Shown: positions 11,366-22,100 of the stretch, piece by piece
Layout of the letters: each line of letters opens with the position of its first letter
How positions within the stretch are numbered: the first letter of the stretch is position 1
Source: Cladocopium goreaui
Lineage: Eukaryota; Sar; Dinophyceae; Suessiales; Symbiodiniaceae
Reading direction: 5' to 3'
Length of the DNA stretch: 64,000 nt
Assembly (NCBI GenBank): GCA_947184155.2
Contig: CAMXCT020001737.1
Location: 51,001 to 115,000, forward strand
Notes under the pieces: generated by a model
Told to the model about the DNA's origin: nothing
The model's database searches: none
Seen by the model: the letters and a program-made list of their open reading frames with translations, nothing else
Translations under genes and position numbers: made by a program

Positions 11366-12245
11366 TAGATCAACTGGTTAATAAACTGGTTAATCAACTG
11401 GTTGATCAGACCAGTTAATGAACTGGTGAATGAACTGGTGAATCAACTGGTGAATGAACTGGTGAATGAACTGGTGGATGAACTGGTGAAAAAAAAACTG
11501 GTGAAAAAAAAACTGGTGAAAAAAAAACTGGCGAAAAAAAAACATGGTGAAAAAAACTGGTGAAAAAAAACTGGTGAAAAAAAAACTGGTGAAAAAAACT
11601 GGTGAAAAAAACTGGTGAAAAAACTGGTGAAAAAAACTGGTGAAAACAAACTGGTGAAAAAAACTGGTGAATGAACTGGTGAAAAAAAAACTGGTGAAAA
11701 AAAAACTGGTGAAAAAAAAACTGGTGAAAAAAAAACTGGTGAACGAACTGGTGAAAAAAAAACTGGTGAATGAACTGGTGAATGAGCTGGTGAATGAGCT
11801 GGTGAATGAGCTGGTGAATGAACCGGTGAATGAACTGGTGAATGAACCGGTGAATGAACCGGTGAATGAACTGGTGAATGAACTGGTGAATGAACTGGTG
11901 AATGAACTGGTGAATGAACTGGTGAAAAAAAACTGGTGAACAAAAAGTGGTGACAAAAAAACTGGTGAAAAAAAACTGGTGAAAAAAAGCTGGTGAAAAA
12001 AAACTGGTGAACAAAAAGTGGTGAAAAAAAACTGGTGAAAAAAAACTGGTGAAAAAAAGCTGGTGAAAAAAAACTGGTGAAAAAACAACTGGTGAAAAAA
12101 ACTGGTGAAAAAAAAACTGGTGAATGAACTGGTGAAAAAAAAACTGGTGAATGAACTGGTGAAAAAAAGACTGGTGAAAAAAAACTGGTGAATGAACTGG
12201 TGAAAAAAAAACTGGTGAATGAACTGGTGAATCAACTGGTTAATC
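11366..12245. repeat. CTGGTGAA-based minisatellite array
   Basis: About 880 bp of units that all contain ACTGGTGAA, followed by either TGA (12-bp unit) or an A-run of varying length (13-15 bp). The two kinds are grouped in blocks. Both ends carry TTAA-containing variants (ACTGGTTAATCAACTGG), so the array is roughly symmetrical. A 69-73-bp segment containing CAAAAAGTGGTGA and AAAGCTGGTGA is duplicated (about 11940-12008 and 12011-12080). The long minus ORFs rich in His/Gln/Phe/Ser and the plus Asn/Glu/Leu/Val ORF are artefacts of the repeat. Confidence 0.95.
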
Positions 12246-13080
12246 ATAATTTTCCCCCCATGATGGCAATTTTTGAGGGCTTAAGTCCCTTTTTTGGAGG
12301 CCCCGACCTACGCTGGAGGAAGGTGGAGGCTTGGTGGCCTTGGGGTGGCCTTGCTGGGGATGCTATGATTGTCTCTGTCAAGTGGCCTTTGGAAAATGCT
12401 ATCTACATCCAAAAAGACATCAACTTTAATAGGAAACATGATGATTCTGATTAACTTAATTAATTAGTGGATTTATTGTATTTGCAGAGGAAGCCAACCG
12501 GGTATCGGTCAAAATTAGATGGTTTTGGTTTTGCAACTAAAAGTGAAGCTTTGTTGGCCCCAATTCATAGCAGGGTCCCAGCTTCTACTGAAATACATAC
12601 TATGCGACTTGAAACCACCCATAGGTTTGACACAGTTTACTGTTCTTATCACCCCAAAGCACGAATATATATAGAGACCTCCAATAGCCAGCTGAAGGAA
12701 TCCAAATTTCAAACGGAGTTGGGGAGCTGTTGTTGGCCTATTCTTCAACGCAAAGTGGGTAATCAGATCTGCCTAGAAGCAGCGGAAGTAGTGTCAGATC
12801 AAACATACCCAAGCCAATCAGACATCTGGTACCGGCCGTCTACCTGATGATAGGGGTACTATTGAGGTATAGCCATGAAGAGCTGCCATGACATAGCTGA
12901 AAAATTTGCATTTTCGCGATCTGCAGAATTCACGGCCCATAAAGTATCTACAGGATGTTTTATGTTGTTTGTTTAGATGCTTCATTTTCATTTTCGCGAT
13001 TTTTCTTTCCTTCTTGGCACAAAGTATTACACATATAAAATATATGATCATACATATAGTCATATAGTCATACATATCAT
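12246..13080. other. No recognised gene
   Basis: A plus ORF of 126 codons (12467-12847) overlaps an open minus frame (12515-12748). Neither has a recognisable domain and I do not call a gene. Confidence 0.35.
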
Positions 13081-13680
13081 ATAATCTTATCATCATTCAT
13101 GCAATCTAATAACAATATATACATACATATAATCATACATACATATAATCATATATACATATACATATAATCATATACACATATAATCATATATACATAT
13201 AATCATACTGTCATATAATCACATACATATATATATAGAGACATACTCATGCATATATACTTAATCATATATACATAATCATATAAACATAATCATATAT
13301 ACATAATCAATCATACACATATAATAACATATATATATATACATATACACGTATATATATATATACGTATATACATATAGATACTAAATACCATATAATA
13401 CGTATACATACATACATACATACATACGTACATACATACATACATGCATACATACATGCATGCATGCATACATGCATACATACATACATACATACATACA
13501 TGCATAGATACATAGATACATAGATACATAGATACAGACATACAGACATACAAACATACACACATACAGACATACACACACATCGATTCATATACGTATA
13601 TATATATACACGTATTATATGGTATATGGTACATAGGATATAGATATAAATGTATGTATATATATATATATGTAGACATA
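13081..13680. repeat. ATAC/ATATAC microsatellite cluster
   Basis: Successive microsatellites: ACATATAATCAT-type units (13090-13340), TATA runs, and CATA/CATG tetranucleotides (13405-13575). The Tyr/Val/Cys/Met-rich minus ORFs come from the tetranucleotide. Confidence 0.9.
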
Positions 13681-13776
13681 TTTAATGAATCATCATGAGA
13701 ATGATTTGCGGGAGCTCCATGGGATCGACGCGATTCTGCGGTGTCACTGGGCTTTGAAGTTTGCCGTGGGACGGTG

Positions 13777-14259
13777 TCACAGCAGTATGAATTTGTTACC
13801 CAAAAACGGGGTATATGTACCCCCCTTACATGCTGGTTTTAATTTAATTGGGAAAATAAAATGGTTGACGCAGCATGAAATTTGGGTGTGGCCTATTTCA
13901 GACATATCATAGCAATATCTAATTGAAAGCATGGGTTTCACTACACCAAGTCCCTTCCCAAAGTCCCCACCAAGAGGCAGATGCAGAACGCACCTTTTAT
14001 CCAAGTTGGGCTTGGTGTTGAGCCAGTCGATTGAATGGCCCTTGAGACTTGAGCCAACAGCAGCCACAGTTGGAGGACGTTTCAACAAGTGTGGAAAACT
14101 ACTGTAAAATAAATTCTTCTGGGGTGGGAGTGGTACTCGTTGCTGGCTTCTCAACCACACAGTCGGTGTTGATTCGCCCTTCATCCTTTCGGCGTTGAGC
14201 ACCTCTTCGGGGAAAAACTCCAAAAACTTTGAACACAAACTCCTACCTTCGCAGGCCAA
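13777..14259 (-). CDS. Unrecognised ORF, possible exon
   Basis: Minus frame of 160 codons with varied, protein-like composition (N-terminal ACEGRSLCSKFLEFFPEEVL; later LKRPPTVAAVGSSLKGHSI). No known domain, transmembrane segment or catalytic motif is visible. It sits alone between a microsatellite and a satellite array. It may be an exon of a split gene or chance. Confidence 0.25.
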   Translation of the reverse strand: MACEGRSLCSKFLEFFPEEVLNAERMKGESTPTVWLRSQQRVPLPPQKNLFYSSFPHLLKRPPTVAAVGSSLKGHSIDWLNTKPNLDKRCVLHLPLGGDFGKGLGVVKPMLSIRYCYDMSEIGHTQISCCVNHFIFPIKLKPACKGGTYTPFLGNKFILL

Positions 14260-14450
14260 AGCTCACCCAACGATGACCTTTGGCACCTGCAGCTGATGTC
14301 CTTGGCATGGGCAGATGATGTCTTTTTCCACCGGCAGCTGATGCTCTTTTCCACGGTGTCTACTTTTTAGTGGAGCCTTTTCGATCTCTACTTCTCCGTC
14401 ATACTTGAGCAGGAAAATTGTGTCCCCGACCTATTTTTCTTCATTTACAA

Positions 14451-15290
14451 AAAAATGCCGCGCCCCAGGACCGCGACACCTGTTTTTGTGCGAGCTTGCG
14501 CAGTCGAACTGCACATGGACATGTCACAAGAGCCATTTTATGTGGAAATTTGCAAGAAACATGCCGGACGCTAATCCCACAGCCCTTGTTTCGTGCCAGC
14601 CTGCGCAGTCGAAATGCACATGGACATGTCAGAAGAGCCATTTCGTGCGGAAATTTACAGGGAAAATTCCGTATGCTTTGACCGCGACCCCCATTTCGCG
14701 CGAGCCTGTGCAGTCGAAATGCACATTACATTTCACAAGAGCCATTTTGTGTGGAAATTTACAAGGAAAATGCCAAACGTTAATACCGCGACGCCCGTTT
14801 TGTGCGAGCTTGTGTAGTCGAAATGCACATGGACATGTCATCAGAGCCATTTGATGTGAGAATTTACAAAAAAAATGGCGCGCCCCAGGACCGCGACACC
14901 TGTTTTGTGCGAGCTTGCGCAGTCGAACTGCACATGGACATGTCACAAGAGCCATTTTATGTGAAAAATTGCAAGAAACATGCCGGACGCTAATCCCGCG
15001 GCCCTTGTTTCGTGCCAGCCTGCGCAGTCGAAATGCACATGTACATGTCAGAAGATCCATTTCGTGCGTAAATTTGCAGGGAAAATTCCGTATGCTTTGA
15101 CCGCGACACCCATTTCGTGCGAGCCTGTGCAGTCGAATTGACATTACATTTCACAAGAGCCATTTTGCGTGGATATTTACAGGGAAAATGCCAAACGTTA
15201 ATACCGCGACCGTTTTGTGTGAGCGTGGGCAGTCGAAATGCACATGGACATTTCACAGCAGCCATTTTTTGCGGAGATTTACGGGGAATT
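14451..15290. repeat. 420-bp higher-order satellite (4 x ~105 bp)
   Basis: Two copies of a 420-bp block (14451-14870 and 14871-15290) match closely; the word CGCCCCAGGA starts at 14461 and again at 14881. Each block consists of four diverged units of about 105 bp. Each unit carries a GTGCGAGC-like word, CGCAGTCGAA, GCACATGGACATGTCA and AGAGCCATTT. Overlapping short ORFs on both strands are by-products. Diverged relatives lie at 18030-18360. Confidence 0.9.
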
Positions 15291-17810
15291 AGATGATACC
15301 ACCTCGAATGAACACCGGGTCGTGACGCTTACCGTAGGACAACTCTTCAGTGTCGCCACACTGTTTGGGGAATCTTATGGGGTGGCAATGGTGCTTGTTG
15401 CTGGTTTCCCAATGGCAGCCAAAAAAAAATGGATGGGAATTGGTGATCAAAACATCTCAGTGTTTTTACAGTTGCCTTCTCTCCTCACCTTGGTATGTCC
15501 TGCCACCAGGTTCCCATGAGTTTGCAACGTCTCTACCACTGGCTCTGTCGCCATGTTCCCTTGAGGTTAAATGCCAGGGGTGCACGCATCAAGGACAGGA
15601 TGCTGGCAGTTGAGGCTCTAAGTGCAGGTGCAGCTGCGCAGTTTGGGCAAGGCCTTTTACAAAGGTTGGTAAATGGGTAAATGTTTCGTTTTGAAAAAAT
15701 TGAACATCACCTTCAAGTACTTGATTGAAATTATTTCCCAATAGCAGGGCATTTACCAACCCCTGCCTCAGACCGTCGTTGGTGCGAGGACTTGTCAAGT
15801 GTTTGACTTGATGAGAGTCCATGGCTCAGTTTCTGTGATGCCTATCTTAAGAAAATCTGTGGGTCCCTATTCTTTACTGGCTCAAAGGGTAGAATGGAAG
15901 CCTCGTTTGGAAAAAATATCCAATTGCCTTTCATGTTTTGGTTGCCTCATGAGTGGAGCTGGTTGAGAGGCTTGGAAACAGAAACGTGCTTGTCCATGTG
16001 CCGTTGGGGTTCGAAGGTATTTCGCAGCTGCCCAGATTTTATGGTGGAATTCTTATTGAGACCACGCGTTTTTTTTTGACATAATCCCACGGTCAGAGTC
16101 AGTAGCATTGGCAATTGCGTAACTAGAGATCGATGAATTGTCAGAAATGAAAATTCACAAATTGAAGGGAACAATATGAGTCCTTAGCTTTCAGCCTCCA
16201 TTTTTTTTGTCTTAACTTGGCGCGGGAGAACTCCAAAGGTGTCTCTCTCACATGGTCCATGGCCAATGACTTAAGTCATGACCTTCCGAGTGGACCACTG
16301 AGTGCGCGAAGCAAGGACGGTTACACAGAGGCCCGTTTGTTGTTTGTGACCTTCGCTACCTTCCCATTTAAGATGGGTTTGTCCGAATAGGGGATACTTT
16401 TAGAATGGCAGTTTAAAGTACTTTTTAAATAGGAACACTGATGATCAACCATCAAATTTGAAGGTACTGTGTTTTCAAACAAACCACTGTACTGTTCTTA
16501 CCAGCATTTTTCTTGCCAGTTTGGAGATGTTCGCAGTATGGGAAACTATTTTGCTGCCTGAAAGGTACCTGAAAAAAATCGTTCTGGGGAGGAAAGCATT
16601 AGCAGCTCTGACAGGGTCAGAAGATGCTGAGCTTCACTGGTGCACAGAGGTGTGCGAGAAGCTGTGTTTTTGATATCTGAAGCAAGCGCAACAAATTGAC
16701 AATAATAACAATAATCATAAACATAGTCATAATCTATTACAGCAACCAACCATTGATCATAGCAGTTCTTCAGTCACACGGAGACATCTTCCCCTTTGAC
16801 TCGCAGATTGGAAGGTCCTGCTTGCTTCTAGTTTACTAATGGAGAGCATCACAGCAAACTTACGTATCTGCATGTAGTGAATTTATTTTATTGGGCTATT
16901 TTTCCAAAGCCTTTCCGGAACGACGATCAGCTGACTGGAAGATTCATTTTAATGTAAAATATGTTTTTGAAGGTTGTCTTTTGCTCCCTTAGATTGAGGA
17001 AAAATATCCTGTTGGAAGATCCTGAGGACTAAAAGCAATCCCACGCCATGCGGCACATCATCATCAAAGTTCTGGTGTTTGTGAAGAAACTCTGCGCTTA
17101 CGAAGAAAGAAACAGACGAAAGAATTAGATCAGGCAAGGGCAGGGACCACACAGTTTCAGTGGGCAGACTTTTTCCTTTCAAACATTCGGATGGTCTGGA
17201 TGTGACTATGGCATACTATGGCCATGATCTTTCTCGGTTTGGAGATTGTGTGGAGATTGCTCATCCTGGTGATCCCTGAAGGCTGCGAAATCCTTAGTTC
17301 TGGCTCCTTGGCGCAGTACTTGGAGGATGGGTTCTGATGATTTAAGTGCTAGTGGCGCTGCTGAATGATTTAACCATTGGAGTTTTATTATCCAAATGGT
17401 TTCCTCCCTGAAGAATAGCAATGTCCGTCCCATTGGAACCCAAGGCCGCTTTCAGGAAGAGTCGCTTCTGCCGACACCTAGAAGCGAATCTAGCTCTGCA
17501 TTCAGCGGATTGGCAAACTCAGGTGGCTCATGATTCCAAGAGGTTGGTCCCAACAAACAGGGAAAAGGCCTTGTTTGAACATCTATCATCTCCCATGGAA
17601 ACAACAATTTCAGCAATCGTATTTTTTTGGATGCCCACTGATACACAAATTACACCGGCGAGAGACCCCAAATAGTGTGGGGGGTAGGAAGTCAATGTAC
17701 CAGATAGAAGCAACAGTCGCTATGGAACAGTGACAGATGGGTTAGACATGATTGCAACTGCAGCAGCAGGACCTTATGTAGCTTATGTAGATCTAGATAG
17801 AGGACGTCAC
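15291..17810. other. No recognised gene; upstream of kinase gene
   Basis: Mixed-composition DNA. Frames with protein-like composition exist at 15495-15680 (plus) and 15589-15822 (minus), in conflict with each other, and at 17421-17675 (plus). None has a motif I can name. The 5' part of the kinase gene at 18492 should lie here or further upstream, but I could not identify an initiator exon. Confidence 0.35.
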
Positions 17811-17819
17811 AAGATCTTC

Positions 17820-18015
17820 ATACAAGAACTTCCTATGAGCATCCCAGGAAAATTTTCATACAAGCACCACTGCAGAGCATCTTCAAGATCTTAATGCAAG
17901 GACCTGTTGAGGAGGATTTCAACAGGATCTCCACAAGATCTTCTCACAAGGACCTGTACCAGATCATGTAAGGACACCAAGAGGATTCCACCAGGACCTG
18001 CTCAAGACCTTCTCA
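17820..18015. repeat. AGGACCTG/AAGATCTTC degenerate tandem repeat
   Basis: Recurring words AAGGACCTG, CAAGATCTTC and GGATTYCAMCAGGA are spaced about 50-70 bp apart. The unit is too degenerate to define exactly. It abuts the satellite-like units at 18030. Confidence 0.6.
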
Positions 18016-18029
18016 GAAGGACCTGTATA

Positions 18030-18400
18030 CCGGGACAACCGTTTTGTGCGAGCCTGCAGTCGAAAGGCACATGGAAATGTCATAAGAGGCGTTTTATGCG
18101 AGAATTTCAGGAAAAATGCCACGTCCCAAGACGAAGACAACCGTTTAGTACGAGCAAGCGCAGTTGAAATGCAGATGGACATGTGACAAGAGTAATTTTA
18201 CGCGTGAATTTACAGGAAAAACGCTGGGGTCCAAGACCGGGACAAACCCGTTACCAACCTTGTGTGCAAGACTGCGCAGTCGAAACGCACATGGACATCT
18301 CACAAGAACGTTGCATGCTAGAATCTACAGCAAAAATGCCGGGGATCAGAGCGCGTACCCTGATCTCTTACCGCAAGGACCCCTCAGTGTGGGCACACTG
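18030..18400. repeat. Diverged copies of the 105-bp satellite unit
   Basis: Three diverged units contain the same words as the 14.45-15.29 kb array (GCGCAGTCGAAACGCACATG, ACATCTCACAAGA and so on). As in that array, they are followed by a CAGTGTNNGCACACTGNTTGG-like flank (18384-18406, compare 15348-15370), so part of the flank belongs to the repeat family. Confidence 0.75.
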
Positions 18401-18491
18401 ATTGGGGAACAGAAGACTTTTTTGGGGATAGACCTGCATCCCACCAACAGAAAACCATGACCTTCCTGATCTTCCTGATCTTCCCGACCAG

Positions 18492-19140
18492 GGAAGTGGT
18501 CGAGTCGCTCTGCAAGCAGCTAGAGTACTATGCCTTCAAAACAGGGGATGTCATCGTCCGTCAGGGCGAAGAGGGAGATCATCTCTTTGTTTTGGAGGCC
18601 GCCTTGGACCTGTTTGGATGCCAGTTGGGATCGTTGATGATTTTTAACTGAACCCTCTGCAGCATGTCTAAACCATTGAGGAACCTCAGGTGGTGGTTTC
18701 AAATGCTTTGACATCCAACGACCTATGTGTTTTTGAACAAAATTTGGCCAGTTCTGACGGAACTAATCTGCCAGGCAGGGAACCTTCAGGTTTCGATCAA
18801 TGGCCGGGATTACAATGTCATTGGCCCAGGCTGCGAAGCCGGTGCTGGGAAGGAACATGGGAAGGATGGGGAGGAAAACTCGGGAGACCCCAAGCATGGG
18901 ACGGGTTTAAAATAGGTTTTGAATATGGTTTTCTGATATGGTTTAATCATGTTGAATGGATAGAAAATGGATAGAAAGTGGGATGGTTTGCTGTGCTCTG
19001 AAAGGTTAAAATGTCGATCCACAGATGTGCAGCCTGCTTTGTGGGGTCTCTTGGAGCGTTGGCAGGCCAGGCCTTTGGTTGCATAGCGTTGCTGTACAAT
19101 GTGCCGCGGACAGCCACGGTGACAGCCGAGGAGGCCAGTG
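18492..19140 (+). CDS. Cyclic-nucleotide-binding domain A exons
   Basis: Three exons. 18492-18597 has AFKTGDVIVRQGEEGDHLFV, the classic opening of a nucleotide-binding beta barrel. 18775-18829 has GNLQVSINGRDYNVIGPG. The third begins at 19066 with QAFGCIALLYNVPRTATV, the phosphate-binding cassette, and ends near 19130. Introns 18598-18774 and 18830-19065 both start GC and end AG, and the frame is kept across both. The cassette keeps the phosphate-binding Arg (PRTATV), but the Glu that normally follows FG, which contacts the ribose, is Cys. This domain may therefore bind nucleotide weakly or not at all. Confidence 0.8.
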
Positions 19141-22100
19141 AGAAGGGCTTCCCAAGTGGTGGGGATATCTTTTGACATGTTTTGATTTGAATATTAACAT
19201 CTTCTGATTAAAACAACCATTGTGATTGTGGTGAAACAGGGCTCTCAGGCAGCAACGCTCGCAAATGGCCTTTTATCACATCCTCTAGGGGCATCATGCT
19301 CTCCTTTTACTATGCTACCGCCCATGGCAGGATTCTGGCCTGTGGGCATTGGAAGGTAGCTATTTTCGCAACTTGGTTCGAGAGCATGCCGAACGGCATC
19401 AAGCTCACAATTTACATCTCCTGGAACGTATCCATATCTTGGATGGCTTATCAAACGTGCAGAAGGTCAATGTAGGTGCAGTGACTTGGACTCAGAGTGG
19501 TGCAGGGGACAGAGCTGATAATAAAAGCTTGCGAGGTGCGTTCGATCCGGAAACAACAGCCGGGCTGATTGATCCTTTGTTCTTGAACCCCCAAACTGGA
19601 TAGTCAACTGTTTCATAGCCCCGTTTTAGACCCATACTTAGTATCAGTTGATCAGCTGTACCCCTCACCTTTCTTGGTGACCACCCTACTTCTGCTTTGG
19701 CCATACCCATCAACCAATTCATCTGTGCTTCCAAGGTGGCTTTGTTGGAGGAAAACTTTTCAGCAGGAACTCTGGTAGCTGCCGAGGGTGAGGAATGCCG
19801 GCGCTTGTATTTGGACGCTGGGCATTTATCAACCCTTGGTGGCGAAGGGCTCGAACCAAACAACCGTCCAACCGTTCAGCCAACCAGTCGAATCTAAAGG
19901 TCAAACTTCAAGACCCTCTATCACACTCTAACCATCAGGTCCATTCGCTTCCAGTCATTTTTGGTGGTCAACAGAAGACCGCAGTGGTCAACCATCCTTC
20001 TCTTATTGGGTAATGTGAACGCCCTTGACACATTGTTTGAGTATGTTTGAGTCATCCATGCTGAGCCGAGGTGAAGAATGGTGGTCTCAACTTCGTCCAG
20101 GGTGGTGAGCGCGATGGCACCCATTGGTGGGGCGGAGACGTCATCAAGGAGGCTGGCTTGGCTGGCTTGGCTGGGTCGCTGGGAAGATGATAGGCTTTAA
20201 AGTAGACGTGATTGGAAGACAAGACGAGAAACAGAGCAAAGCTTCATGAATCTTTCATTTTTCATTTGCTCTAATCATTCTAATCAGACCTTCAAAAAGC
20301 TTAGCAGGCCACTTTTTATGCAGCGGAATTGGATTCTTCCCGGCAAGATTTCCCAGGTCGGTGTCGGAGGCGTCTTTGGTGAAGACTACCTGCGGATCGA
20401 TGCCTCGCATACCTTGGAGGTCACCGGGGCTGCCGTGGTGGAAATTGATGGTCATGCCAGTGGGTATCCAAAATGGGGTCATTTGCAAAAAGAGCACCAG
20501 AAACGTATTCGGTTGCAGTCTGTATACAGTTTCATGCTGCCAAAATTTTCACCAGAAGCGAATTTTGCCAGAAAGAACACAAGATGAGCACAAACTTTGC
20601 ACCAGCAATGACCACCATTTCGACGAAAAAAATGTTGCACCAGAATTTTCTTCATTTTTTGATGCATTTTTTGGTGAAGTCTTGGTGCATATATATTTGG
20701 TTCTCCACAGGGCTATCCGAAAGTATATCCACAAGCTAATGTGCTGCAGGCGGGTAAACAGTTTTGACCTTTAAACCTTTAAACCATTGGGGCACAATGG
20801 AGTTGGGCAGAATCAGATTTGGGATTTTACCTGAATCCCGACAAGTATGCTGCTGTCAGATATTTGTCAGACGTTCTTCGTGCTTGTAATAGGGAGTAGA
20901 AGTTGATAACCAAGCTTTGGCAACATCAGCATGATCCCACCTTGCACCAAACAGGGCAACCTCGTGGCTGCTTGCGAAAGCACCGTGGTGTGTGTACTCA
21001 TTGAAAAGCTGGCTGCACTTCTAGGCGCTGCCAGTGTGGTTTTTGCATTTGGGGTGAGAACGGAGCAGTTTCTGGATGGAACAAGTGAGGAATTGCAGAG
21101 CTTGTTGCTCAGCAGCTTGCTGCAAGGCTCTTGTCAAACGCTGACAGGATCCCAGTGTGCCGCCTTTGCGTCAGGTGAAAACGTGGCGTTGCAGTTAGAG
21201 AGGGCTTTCGTTCCTCGCAGATACAGGACTTTCAGTGGAGGGTTTTCCTGAGCTCCGGATGCAGCAGTCATGCCCCCGTCAAAATTCACGAGCCAACTCA
21301 CATACTTGTAGTTTCCACAACATACAGGCCTTGCCTTTTGTCGAAATCCGGATGCAGGGTGCAACTTGCAGCTGAGGTTGGACTGTCCTTACGAAAAAAA
21401 CCCTGGTTCGACAGTTTACCACGACCTCGGCAGCAGTCTATCATGAGCAACCAGGTGAGCAGTGCTTGAACCGTCGCTGGAGCCCTCCCAAGAAAGGAGA
21501 TGTGGGTCCATTTCTTCCCAAGAAGGCTTTTCATCCTCTTCCTCAAGCGTCTATGATTGAATGTTTTTTTAAAAGATCATTCTACCAGAAGGGGGAAGTT
21601 TACACTCAACTCATCTCAACTCAACTTTATCAATTTTTCAATAGTCAACCATATTCAACTTGTCATCATTGTCCCCATTAAAATGTGTTTTTTGGGACTC
21701 CAACTATTCACCAGGTGAAGGTCATCAGTTGCGCGCCCGGGGATCCAGTGAAGGACCTCGAGAGGTGGGACTGTGGGTGAGACAGCCCAAAATTGGAGAA
21801 AATCAAGTTTTTTCAAGTTTTTAAGCCGTGAAATGGGAACAAAAAAAACCATTTTCTGGCAATACCGGCAATACCCATGATATCCCATGATGTATATTAC
21901 CAGGTTTGAGGGACATTCTGGGTGATCCAGGGACTGCTTATCAACCAACCAGGCTCCGAACGAATGCAATGAGCGCAGTGCCGTTGACCCAAAGACCAAC
22001 GAATACTCTACAATACTTTGGACATTGGGATGTCAAAATTCTCCACCCTCAAAAAATGGATGTCTTTATGATGTTTTACTGCTATGGCGGGTCATTTTTT

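Noticed and set aside
11390..12247. Long minus ORF rich in His, Gln, Phe and Ser
   Set aside because: Read-through of the CTGGTGAA minisatellite; three frames are open at once.
13405..13575. Regular repeats considered as a CRISPR array
   Set aside because: Pure tetranucleotide microsatellite without unique spacers; the genome is eukaryotic.
14740..15180. GCCATTTTG words as possible trans-spliced-leader genes
   Set aside because: The full conserved leader ending in TTGGCTCAAG is absent; the words belong to the satellite unit.
18810..19178. 122-codon minus ORF opposite domain A exons
   Set aside because: Shadow of the plus-strand exons, which carry recognisable motifs and phase-matched introns.
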